NCBI GenBank assembly: GCA_011372845.1
Contig: DSAI01000055.1
Location: 1-12,502, forward strand
Reading direction: 5' to 3'
DNA from: Actinomycetota bacterium
Lineage (GTDB): Bacteria; Actinomycetota; Coriobacteriia; Anaerosomatales; Anaerosomataceae
DNA: 12,502 nucleotides
The notes beneath the pieces were generated by a model. It had not been told where the DNA came from. It saw only the letters and a program-made list of their open reading frames with translations, and searched no databases. A program made the position numbers and the translations under genes. Below, piece by piece: positions 6,258-12,502 of this stretch (position 1 is the first letter of the stretch; each line of letters opens with the position of its first letter).

Positions 6258-7157
6258 TCACGACCGTACAGCGGCGGCCAGTTCCCGCACGAACGACTCG
6301 ACGGCAACAGGATCGGACTGTCGCCTGACGATGGCGCTTCCCACGATCACGCCATCCGCGATGGCGGCCACTTGCGCCGCCTGAGCCGCGTCGCCGACCC
6401 CGAAGCCAACGGCCACCGGTAGGTCGGTGTGCCGCTTGACCCGCGCCACCTGCTCGGCCAGGCCGATCGCCAGCGACTCGCGCTCTCCGGTGACGCCCAT
6501 CGAGCTCACGCAGTAGACGAAACCCGCCGAGACGGCCGCTACCACCGCCAGCCGCTCGTCGGTCGAGGTGGGTGCCACCAGGAACACCGTGTCCAGCCCC
6601 TTGGACACGGCCCGCCACGGGGCAGACGCCTCGGGCGGCATGTCGGGGATGATCAAACCCGCAACACCTGCATCGCGCATGCGGTCCGCCGTCTCTGCAA
6701 GCCCGAGCCGCATCACGGGATTCATGTAGGTCATCGCCACGACGGGAGGCGCCTGATCGACACCCGGATCGCGGATGAAGGCCGCCGCCACCTGCAGCGC
6801 ATGGACCAGCCCGAACCCGCCTTCGCCGGCTCGGGCAACGGCGGCCGCCTCGGCGATCACCGGTCCGTCTGCAAGCGGATCGCCGTACGGAACACCGAGC
6901 TCGATCACATCGGCGCCCCCTCGCGCAGCCGCACGTAGCGCGTCCAGCGAAGTCGCACGGTCCGGATACCCCGCCATCACATAGGTTATGAGAGCTGGTC
7001 TTCCCTTCTGCAATGCGGCTCTGAGGCGGGATACGGCGAGTGCCGGGACCGGCGGGTTCTCGAGCGACGCCTCCGCAGCCGGGGTAGACGCCGAAGGCGT
7101 CGGGGCCCCCGGCGAGGACGGCGAGCGAGGGGATCCGCCGGTCCCGGCACTACTCAC
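6258..7157 (-). CDS. trpA: Tryptophan synthase alpha chain with N-terminal extension
   Basis: Splits indole-3-glycerol phosphate into indole and glyceraldehyde 3-phosphate and passes indole to the beta chain. The catalytic residues fall at Glu86 ([18 protein letters not shown]) and Asp97, exactly 37 positions later than Glu49 and Asp60 of the enterobacterial enzyme; [12 protein letters not shown] and the C-terminal phosphate site [10 protein letters not shown]...[10 protein letters not shown] are also present. The GTG start overlaps the trpB1 stop (GTGAGTAG) and has GGGAGG 9 nt upstream. No other ATG, GTG or TTG occurs before the conserved core, so the Ser/Pro/Ala-rich extension is part of the frame. 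The extension is encoded by a 111-bp palindromic insert; without it the protein would start [15 protein letters not shown] and have 262 residues. It is the last gene of the trp operon, 13 nt from the convergent selenoprotein gene. Confidence 0.95.
   Translation of the reverse strand: MSSAGTGGSPRSPSSPGAPTPSASTPAAEASLENPPVPALAVSRLRAALQKGRPALITYVMAGYPDRATSLDALRAAARGGADVIELGVPYGDPLADGPVIAEAAAVARAGEGGFGLVHALQVAAAFIRDPGVDQAPPVVAMTYMNPVMRLGLAETADRMRDAGVAGLIIPDMPPEASAPWRAVSKGLDTVFLVAPTSTDERLAVVAAVSAGFVYCVSSMGVTGERESLAIGLAEQVARVKRHTDLPVAVGFGVGDAAQAAQVAAIADGVIVGSAIVRRQSDPVAVESFVRELAAAVRS
7040..7150. repeat. 111-bp palindromic element inserted in the 5' end of trpA
   Basis: Terminal inverted repeats GTGCCGGGACCGGCGG (7040-7055) and CCGCCGGTCCCGGCAC (7135-7150) match over 16 bp, extended to 17 by the flanking A-T pair at 7039/7151 and further inward by wobble pairs. 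Within lies a second hairpin GACGCC-GAA-GGCGTC (7087-7101). The length is 111 bp, or 37 codons, starting at base 2 of codon 3 and ending at base 1 of codon 40. It encodes the low-complexity Ser/Pro/Ala-rich extension of TrpA, has no transposase, and shows no clear target duplication. It resembles a REP- or MITE-like, in-frame insertion element; the family is not recognised. Confidence 0.65.
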
Positions 7158-8385
7158 CGAGCCCCGCCTCCCGCACGATGTCCATGTCCTTGTCGCCGCG
7201 GCCGGAGACCGTCACGATCACCGTCGCGTCGCTTCCGATCTCCGCCGCCAGGCGCGGCAGGAGCGCCAACGCATGCGACGACTCGATCGCCGGGATGATG
7301 CCCTCCACCCGCGTGAGCAGCGCGAACGCTTCGAGGGCCTCCGCATCCGTGACCGTCTCGTACCGCACGAGCCCTTCGTCCTTCAGATAGCTGTGCTCGG
7401 GACCCACGCCGGGGTAGTCCAGGCCGGCCGAGATCGAATAGGCCTCGAGGGGGTTCCCCGAATCGTCCTGCAGAAGGTAGCTGTAGAAGCCATGCAGGAC
7501 ACCGGGCGAGCCCTTCGTCAGGGCGGCCCCGTGCCGATCTGTGTCCAGTCCGAGACCGGCGGCCTCGGCCCCGATGAGCAGCGGACGCTTCCCGGCGGGG
7601 ACATCGCGCAGGAACGGGTAGAACGTGCCGATCGCGTTACTGCCTCCGCCGATGCACGCGATTACCGCATCCACCTGCGGGATCTGCTTCTCCTCCATCT
7701 GGCCGAGGATCTCCGAGCCGATCACGCTCTGGAAGTCGCGGACCATCTGCGGGTACGGGTGTGGCCCGAGCGCCGAGCCGATGACGTAGAAGGTGTCGTC
7801 CACGCGCTCGACCCAGTGCCTGAGCGCAGCGGTGACAGCATCCGCAAGGGTGCCCTGTCCCTCGGCCACGGGGATCACTTCAGCGCCCAGCAGCCGCATC
7901 TTGTAGACGTTGAGCGCCTGGCGCCGGATGTCCTCGACGCCCATGAACACGGCGCACTCCAGGCCGAGCAAGGCGGCGGTGGTGGCCGTTGCCACGCCGT
8001 GCTGACCGGCTCCCGTCTCGGCGATCACGCGGTTCTTGCCCATGCGCTTTGCGAGCAGGCACTGCCCGATCGTGTTGTTCACCTTGTGGGCACCGGTGTG
8101 GTTGAGGTCCTCACGCTTCAGGTAGACGGCTCCCAGACCCACCTCACGGGCGAGGCGGTCGGCCCGGTACAGCGGTGACGGCCTTCCCACGTAGTCGCGG
8201 AGCAGGTACAGAAGCTCCTGCACGAACGCGGCGTCCTCGATCGCCTCCTGGTACCCCGCAGCGAGTTCCTGCAAGGCCGGCACCACCGTCTCGGGAACGA
8301 ACGTGCCGCCATACGGGCCGTAGAAGCCCTGGGCGTCGGGTGTCGAGTACGCCATCTCGGCAGAGGGCAGCAGCACATCGGACAT
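7150..8385 (-). CDS. trpB: Tryptophan synthase beta chain (TrpB1 type)
   Basis: The PLP enzyme that condenses indole with L-serine to give tryptophan, acting in an alpha2beta2 complex with TrpA. The 411 residues show [14 protein letters not shown] (21-34), the [15 protein letters not shown] motif with PLP-binding Lys101, the catalytic Glu123 in ETGAGQHG, and the phosphate-binding [15 protein letters not shown] and the length mark it as the ordinary TrpB1 type. The start is the ATG at 8385, with GGAGG 8 nt upstream; a TTG one codon earlier (8388) is possible. It begins 16 nt after the lipoprotein stop and overlaps trpA at its end, so trpBA are coupled as usual. A second, divergent beta chain (TrpB2) lies upstream in the same operon. 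Confidence 0.97.
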   Translation of the reverse strand: MSDVLLPSAEMAYSTPDAQGFYGPYGGTFVPETVVPALQELAAGYQEAIEDAAFVQELLYLLRDYVGRPSPLYRADRLAREVGLGAVYLKREDLNHTGAHKVNNTIGQCLLAKRMGKNRVIAETGAGQHGVATATTAALLGLECAVFMGVEDIRRQALNVYKMRLLGAEVIPVAEGQGTLADAVTAALRHWVERVDDTFYVIGSALGPHPYPQMVRDFQSVIGSEILGQMEEKQIPQVDAVIACIGGGSNAIGTFYPFLRDVPAGKRPLLIGAEAAGLGLDTDRHGAALTKGSPGVLHGFYSYLLQDDSGNPLEAYSISAGLDYPGVGPEHSYLKDEGLVRYETVTDAEALEAFALLTRVEGIIPAIESSHALALLPRLAAEIGSDATVIVTVSGRGDKDMDIVREAGLGE

Positions 8386-8401
8386 CAAGAGTACCTCCGG
8401 T

Positions 8402-9126
8402 TCAGTTGAGATCGTCGAGTGTGTTCAGTAGTGCGGTATCGAGCGCATCGTATGCGGCATCGTTCAGATGGGAGTCGCCCGGAGAGACAGCATAACCCCT
8501 TTCGAGCGCTCCTTCAGCGTCGGTGAGCGCGGTGTTCAGGTCGAGGACCATGACGGCTTGCCCGGCGTCGCGTCGCTCCGCTGCGAATCCCGCGATCCTC
8601 CTGCCGAACTCCCGGTGCTCGCGCACGAGAGCCGGCGTGGTCTCACCCTCCACTTTGGGCAGGCGGTGCCGAGGATCAGGCGCGCACCTGCGGAGTCAGC
8701 GGCATCCGCAACGACGGCGACGTACTCCATGAGCACATCGAGTTCGCCCGCGTACTCCCCGCCATTGAAGTCGACGAAGCAGAACTTGAACACGACCGTC
8801 GAGCCAGCCGGGGCCGGGGCGATCGCATCCGCCGCGCTGCGTGCGATGCCCGGAGGACCCTCGATCTCACGGAACCTGATCGTGTAGCCCTCCAGGCTCG
8901 CGGTGTCAGACCCCTCGCTCCCCCAGTGGTCCATCCAGCCCGTCATCACCGACCTGCCCAGCACGAGCACCTGCCGCGAGGTTCCAGCGACATCGTCAGT
9001 ACCGGCGCCGGACTCTTGGCTCGCGGTCTCCGCCTGCTCCGCCTCCGGAGTCGGACGCGCATCACCGCACGCGGTCACCCCGATCACGAGAAGGAGCACG
9101 GCCAGTCCTGGGAGCATTCGCCTCAT
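8402..9126 (-). pseudogene. SGNH/GDSL-like lipoprotein interrupted by a one-base frameshift
   Basis: Embedded in the trp operon, its ATG overlaps the trpF stop (ATGA). The first frame (from 9126) begins with a lipoprotein signal peptide ending VTAC (Cys20), a Ser/Glu/Thr-rich linker, then LVLGRSVMTGW with Ser59 in the place of the GDS serine, and CFVDFNGGEY. Near 8660-8666 the sense reading changes frame: GTA[-]LPKVEGE continues in the next frame to a TGA at 8402, with DSHLND as the expected Asp-x-x-His motif. Adding one base (GCNCTG) restores a 241-residue protein. As given, translation would run about 40 residues out of frame and stop at 8536, losing the catalytic Asp/His. Either a fresh mutation or an assembly error. 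The SGNH fold assignment rests on these short motifs; substrate unknown. Confidence 0.75.
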
Positions 9127-9767
9127 CCTGCTCGGACCTCCCCGTCCGCGGCACGCACCGCATCGCAGAACGCGGCGACCCTCGCATGGTCCTTTACCCC
9201 CGGCGCCTGCTCCACGCCGCTGCTGACGTCAACAGCGTACGGGCGCAGTGTCCGCACGGCCTCGGCGACGTTGTCCGGCCCGAGGCCTCCGGCAAGGACG
9301 ACGGGGATGTCCCGTGGAAGAAGGCCCGCAACGCGGTCCCAGTCGAACGTCATGCCCGTGCCGCCCTGCTCCCCGGGGACGTAGGTGTCGAGCAGGAGCG
9401 CCGCAACGGCGCCCCTGTATCGACCAACGTCCGCGGCGTCGAACCCGGGCCCCACGCGCAGCGCCTTGATCACCGGCACCGGAGCCGCCGCGCACGTCTC
9501 AGGCGCTTCGTCGCCGTGGAACTGCACGGCGGTAAGGCCGAGCCGCGCCACCGCCTCCCACACCGCATCGGCCTGGGCGTCAACGAAGACGCCTACGCGC
9601 GCCACGAGCGGGGGTACGTCGGCAAAGACAGCGGCCGCCTGATCGAGCGTCACCTGCCGCTTCGAAGGCGCCAGCACCACGCCGAGCGCATCGGCGCCTG
9701 CCGCGACCGCCGTCGCGGCGTCTTCCGCCCTGGTGAGACCGCATATCTTGATCCGGGTGCGAGACAC
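9123..9767 (-). CDS. trpF: Phosphoribosylanthranilate isomerase
   Basis: Isomerises N-(5-phosphoribosyl)anthranilate to the carboxyphenylamino-deoxyribulose phosphate that TrpC uses. The 214-residue TIM barrel shows RIKICGLTR with the general-base Cys9, AVQFHGDE (80-87), LLLDT with the acid Asp127, GGTGMTFDW (135-143), LAGGLGPDNV and VDVSSGVEQAPGVKD. Both catalytic residues are present. The GTG start at 9767 has GGAGGAG upstream, formed by the end of trpB2, with only 2 nt between the trpB2 stop and this start. It is a stand-alone trpF, not fused to trpC as in enterobacteria. It overlaps the lipoprotein gene by 4 nt. Confidence 0.97.
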   Translation of the reverse strand: MSRTRIKICGLTRAEDAATAVAAGADALGVVLAPSKRQVTLDQAAAVFADVPPLVARVGVFVDAQADAVWEAVARLGLTAVQFHGDEAPETCAAAPVPVIKALRVGPGFDAADVGRYRGAVAALLLDTYVPGEQGGTGMTFDWDRVAGLLPRDIPVVLAGGLGPDNVAEAVRTLRPYAVDVSSGVEQAPGVKDHARVAAFCDAVRAADGEVRAG

Positions 9768-9769
9768 GG

Positions 9770-11131
9770 CTACTCCTCCAGCGTGGTGCCGGCAGCGAAA
9801 TCGAAGTCCTGCAGCTCACCGGCGTTGTACTTCTGATAGGCGGCAAGATCGAAGTGTCCGTGGCCGGACAGGTTGAAGAGGATGACCTTGTCCTCACCGG
9901 CAGCCTGGGCGTCTTTCGCCTCATTGATCGCGGCCAGGATAGCGTGACTGCTCTCGGGTGCCGGCAGGATGCCCTCGGCGCGCGCGAACTGAACGGCTGC
10001 GTCGAAGCACGCGGTCTGGTCCACAGCCACGGCCTCGACCTCTCCCTCGTGCACAAGCTGGCTCACGAGAGGCGAGTCGCCGTGATAGCGCAACCCGCCG
10101 GCGTGGATGCCCGCAGGCACGAAGTCGTGGCCGAGCGTGTACATCAGCATCTGCGGCGTCATGCCCGCCTCGTCGCCGAGGTCGTAGCGGTACTCACCCG
10201 CCGTGAGCGTGGGACATGCTTTCGGCTCGACCGCGAGCAACCGCGCGTTGCTCTTGCCCTGGAGCTTGCGGTGGTAGTACGGGAACGCGATGCCGGCGAA
10301 GTTCGAGCCGCCGCCCACGCAACCGATCACCACGTCGGGCTCCTCATCGGCGAGCTTCATCTGCTCGATGGCCTCCTGGCCGATGATCGTCTGGTGCAGG
10401 CACACGTGGTTGAGCACCGAACCGAGGGAGTAATGCGTGCCGGGATCCTTGATCGCTACCTCCGCAGCCTCGGAGATGGCGATACCGAGGGAGCCGGTGG
10501 AGTCCGGATCCATCGCCAGCACATGGCGGCCGGCATCGGTGAGATCGGTCGGTGAGGCGTGCACCGTGCCGCCGTAGGTCTCCATGAGGATGCGGCGATA
10601 CGGCTTCTGCTCGTAGCTCACCTTGACCATGAAGACCTCGACGTCGATGCCATAGAGCGCACCAGCGATCGAGAGCGCGCTGCCCCACTGGCCTGCGCCG
10701 GTCTCGGTGGAGATCTTGGTGATGCCCTCCTGCTTGTTGTAGTACGCCTGCGGGATGGCGGTGTTGGGCTTGTGCGAACCAGCTGGGCTCACGCCCTCAT
10801 ACTTGTAGAATATCTTGACGCCCGCCGGCAGGCCGAGGTCGCGCTCAAGCTGCCTGGCGCGCAACAGAGGCGATGGACGGTAGGTCTTGTACACGTCGAT
10901 GACCGCGCCCGGGATGTCGATCCAGCGATCGGGCGACATCTCCTGCTTGATGCACTCCATCGGGAAGATCATCGCGAGCCGCTCGCCGATCTGCTCCATC
11001 GTGAGCTCGGTGCCGTCGGGCGCGAACGCCTTCGGAGGCGCCGCCGGGGTCTTCAGGTCCGGCATGATGTTGTACCAGGCCTCGGGGATCCTCGTCTCGT
11101 CCAGCCCGAACCTCGTCTTGTCGCTACCCAT
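9770..11131 (-). CDS. trpB2: TrpB-like PLP enzyme, tryptophan synthase beta chain 2 (TrpB2)
   Basis: A divergent beta chain that makes tryptophan from indole and L-serine, or uses a related amino acid. The 453 residues are longer than TrpB1, with an added N-terminal stretch (TRFGLDETRIPEAWYNI). Seen: YEGVSPAGSHKPNTA with PLP-binding Lys121 (SHKPN replaces AHKVNN), the catalytic Glu143 in ETGAGQWG, and the phosphate loop GCVGGGSNFAG (270-280). These are hallmarks of the TrpB2 group. Start: ATG at 11131 with GGGAGGAG upstream; an upstream in-frame start lies in a hairpin and is less likely. It is 82 nt after trpC and 2 nt before trpF. Known TrpB2 enzymes often work without, or only loosely with, TrpA; whether this one partners TrpA or salvages free indole is not shown by the sequence. 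Confidence 0.93.
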   Translation of the reverse strand: MGSDKTRFGLDETRIPEAWYNIMPDLKTPAAPPKAFAPDGTELTMEQIGERLAMIFPMECIKQEMSPDRWIDIPGAVIDVYKTYRPSPLLRARQLERDLGLPAGVKIFYKYEGVSPAGSHKPNTAIPQAYYNKQEGITKISTETGAGQWGSALSIAGALYGIDVEVFMVKVSYEQKPYRRILMETYGGTVHASPTDLTDAGRHVLAMDPDSTGSLGIAISEAAEVAIKDPGTHYSLGSVLNHVCLHQTIIGQEAIEQMKLADEEPDVVIGCVGGGSNFAGIAFPYYHRKLQGKSNARLLAVEPKACPTLTAGEYRYDLGDEAGMTPQMLMYTLGHDFVPAGIHAGGLRYHGDSPLVSQLVHEGEVEAVAVDQTACFDAAVQFARAEGILPAPESSHAILAAINEAKDAQAAGEDKVILFNLSGHGHFDLAAYQKYNAGELQDFDFAAGTTLEE

Positions 11132-11147
11132 GTCTCTCACTCCTCCC

Positions 11148-11199
11148 GCCGGGGCGCTGCGCCCCGGCAAACCCGTCTCCGTGAGCCGTCAGCTCACGG
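11148..11199 (-). promoter_or_regulatory. Tandem hairpins between trpC and trpB2
   Basis: In minus-strand RNA order: CCGTGAGC (11199-11192) pairs with GCTCACGG (11186-11179), an 8-bp stem with a 5-nt loop. Then GCCGGGGCG (11168-11160) pairs with CGCCCCGGC (11156-11148), a 9-bp all-GC stem with a 3-nt loop, ending directly before the GGGAGGAG ribosome site of trpB2. A further short stem, ACGGT-AACG-ACCGT, just upstream would compete with the first hairpin for CCGT. No U-run follows either stem, so intrinsic termination is not obvious. They may set trpB2 expression relative to trpDC by mRNA processing, stalling or attenuation; this is inference. Confidence 0.5.
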
Positions 11200-11213
11200 T
11201 CGTTACCGTTCCC

Positions 11214-12020
11214 CTATCGCCTCGAGCGCTTCCGCACGCCCGTGAACCCCCTCACAGCCTCCTCCGGGTCCGCCGCACGCATGAGCGACGTCCCCACGAG
11301 CACCGCGTCAGCGCCCGCATCCGCAGCGGCCTCTACATCGGCTCGCGCCCGGATGCCACTTGCGGCGATCACGAACAAGCCGCTGTGGTAGACGGTCTCG
11401 GACACCAGGTCGAGCTGGGACTCCGTATCCACCCGGAGCGTATGGAAGTCACGCGCGTTCACCGCAAGAACGAGGGTGTCGAGTGTGCATGCGTGGTCCA
11501 ACTCGTCGAGGTTCGCGATCTCCACGATCGGACCGAGCCCCAACTCCCATGCGAGGTCCACGTACTCCCGTGTCCGGGCACCGAGCACGCTGATCATCAG
11601 AAGGACCGCGTCCGCGCCGCTGGCGCGAGCCATGTAGAGCTGGATGGGGTCGACCACGATGTCCTTGCACAGCATCGGCAGATGGACCGCATCCACCGCG
11701 TCCGAGAGGTCGCCGAACGATCCGCCGAAGTACTCGGGCTCCGTGAGCACGGAGATGGCCGCCGCTCCACCTGCCGCGTACCGCCGCACCTGGGCCGCGG
11801 CGGAGCACCCGGGAGCGATCGGGCCCTCACTCGGCGATGCCTTCTTCACCTCCGCGACCACGCAGACATCGTCACGGTCTTGCAGGAGCACGAGGTTCTC
11901 GCGAGGCCGAGGCTCCCTGCCACAGCGGAGCAGCGCCATACGCTCCATGTCGCTCAGGGATGAGAACTGTGTGCGCACGCGTGCCTTGCGATGCTCCACG
12001 ATGGTGTCGAGGATGCTCAC
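11214..12020 (-). CDS. trpC: Indole-3-glycerol phosphate synthase
   Basis: Closes the indole ring, giving indole-3-glycerol phosphate and CO2. The 268-residue barrel carries AEVKKASPSEGPI with Glu57 and Lys59, the FGGSFGDLSDA loop (99-109), MLCKDIVVDP with Lys119, PIVEIANL with Glu167, VNARDF with Asn188, and ASGIRARADV with Ser221; all match the known catalytic or substrate-binding set of the family. The C terminus has AVLVGTSLMRAADPEEAV. The start is GTG at 12020, overlapping the trpD stop (GTGA), with GAAGGAGG just upstream, so translation is coupled to trpD. It is separate from trpF. The next gene, trpB2, follows after an 82-nt structured gap. Confidence 0.97.
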   Translation of the reverse strand: MSILDTIVEHRKARVRTQFSSLSDMERMALLRCGREPRPRENLVLLQDRDDVCVVAEVKKASPSEGPIAPGCSAAAQVRRYAAGGAAAISVLTEPEYFGGSFGDLSDAVDAVHLPMLCKDIVVDPIQLYMARASGADAVLLMISVLGARTREYVDLAWELGLGPIVEIANLDELDHACTLDTLVLAVNARDFHTLRVDTESQLDLVSETVYHSGLFVIAASGIRARADVEAAADAGADAVLVGTSLMRAADPEEAVRGFTGVRKRSRR

Positions 12021-12502
12021 GAAGCCTCCTTCGCCAGGCGCACCGAGGTGGAAGCCAACCGCTCCAAAGCCTCTAGCGCGCGACCGCTGTCGATAGACTC
12101 GCGGGCGCTGACCACTCCGGCCGCCAGGTCGGCCACGGCGCCTGCGGCGAGCAGAGCGGCCGCGGCGTTGAGAAGCACGATGTCGCGCCGCGCTCCGTGC
12201 TCACCTTCCAGCACCGCGCGCACGAGAAGCGCGTTGGCGGCAGGGTCCCCGCCGGCGGTGTCGGACACGGCGCCACGCGCGATGCCCACCTGCTCTGGCG
12301 TTACCTCGTACATGCGCACCCCCGCGCCAGAGGCCGCATCGAACTCCGCGACCGTGGTGGGACCGCTCGCCGACACCTCGTCCATCCCGGGATGGCCGTG
12401 GACCACCAACACGCGCTCGGCGCCGAGGCGTCCGGCCACCTCGGCGAGCACAGGCACGAGCCTGGGATTGTACACACCAAGCAGCGACCGGGTCGCACCG
12501 GC
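12017..12502 (-). CDS. trpD: Anthranilate phosphoribosyltransferase (partial, N-terminus outside window)
   Basis: Transfers phosphoribose from PRPP to anthranilate, the second step of the tryptophan branch. Only the last 161 codons are visible; the frame is open to the right edge. Seen: GATRSLLGVYNP at the edge, VLVVHGHPGMDEVSASGPTTV (the VHG-x-x-G-x-DE-x-S motif), GGDPAANA and LLNAAAALLAAGAV near the C terminus, all characteristic of TrpD. The stop overlaps the trpC GTG by 4 nt. It is the most upstream gene of the trp operon in view; trpE and trpG would be expected beyond 12502, but this cannot be seen. Confidence 0.96.
   Translation of the reverse strand, partial: AGATRSLLGVYNPRLVPVLAEVAGRLGAERVLVVHGHPGMDEVSASGPTTVAEFDAASGAGVRMYEVTPEQVGIARGAVSDTAGGDPAANALLVRAVLEGEHGARRDIVLLNAAAALLAAGAVADLAAGVVSARESIDSGRALEALERLASTSVRLAKEAS

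Noticed and set aside
6001..6384. Plus-strand reading frame after the TGA in another frame
   Set aside because: It has Arg/Ala-rich composition without recognisable motifs and runs over both the thioredoxin domain and trpA; it is a shadow.
11132..11147. TRAP-type GAG repeat site before trpB2 (GGGAGGAGTGAGAG)
   Set aside because: Only three or four GAG triplets occur and they are explained by the ribosome site; TRAP targets carry many regularly spaced triplets.

Overview
This is a GC-rich bacterial chromosome segment packed with housekeeping genes, most of them on the minus strand, with short gaps, ATGA/GTGA overlaps and strong GGAGG-type ribosome sites. The mix suggests an anaerobic, energy-thrifty bacterium: a phosphofructokinase with PPi-type signatures, an FbaB/DhnA-type class I aldolase, a glutamine-dependent NAD synthetase, two different tryptophan synthase beta chains and a probable selenoprotein. 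Base composition and gene content would fit an anaerobic actinobacterial (for example Coriobacteriia-like) lineage. That placement is inference, because no rRNA or lineage marker is present.

Layout, left to right. Positions 1-3539 (minus strand, transcribed right to left) hold a class I fructose-bisphosphate aldolase, accD, accA and the first 185 codons of a PPi-type phosphofructokinase. A strong hairpin lies between the aldolase and accD. Positions 3647-5684 (minus) hold nadE, possibly leaderless, followed after 1 nt by a GNAT acetyltransferase. Positions 5834-6244 are the only plus-strand gene. It encodes a small thioredoxin-fold lipoprotein whose frame is crossed by a TGA exactly where the first active-site cysteine belongs (UPSC), with a SECIS-like hairpin just downstream. 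Positions 6258-12502 (minus) are a tryptophan operon read trpD-trpC-trpB2-trpF-lipoprotein-trpB1-trpA, with trpD cut by the window edge. It converges on the selenoprotein gene with only 13 nt between stop codons.

Working together, trpD, trpF, trpC and trpA/trpB1 cover the steps from anthranilate to tryptophan. TrpE/TrpG are not visible and may lie further upstream. Carrying both TrpB1 and TrpB2 in one operon, with an SGNH-like lipoprotein between trpF and trpB1, is unusual. The aldolase and phosphofructokinase are central glycolytic enzymes, and AccA/AccD form the carboxyltransferase half of acetyl-CoA carboxylase.

Most interesting points: (1) the Sec-containing thioredoxin-like lipoprotein, which normal gene callers would split or truncate; (2) a 111-bp palindromic insertion at the start of trpA, whose exact in-frame removal restores a normal TrpA N terminus; (3) the dual-trpB operon; (4) tandem hairpins between trpC and trpB2; (5) a one-base frameshift in the embedded lipoprotein gene. 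No tRNA, rRNA, CRISPR array, transposase or gene-free stretch over 300 bp was seen.
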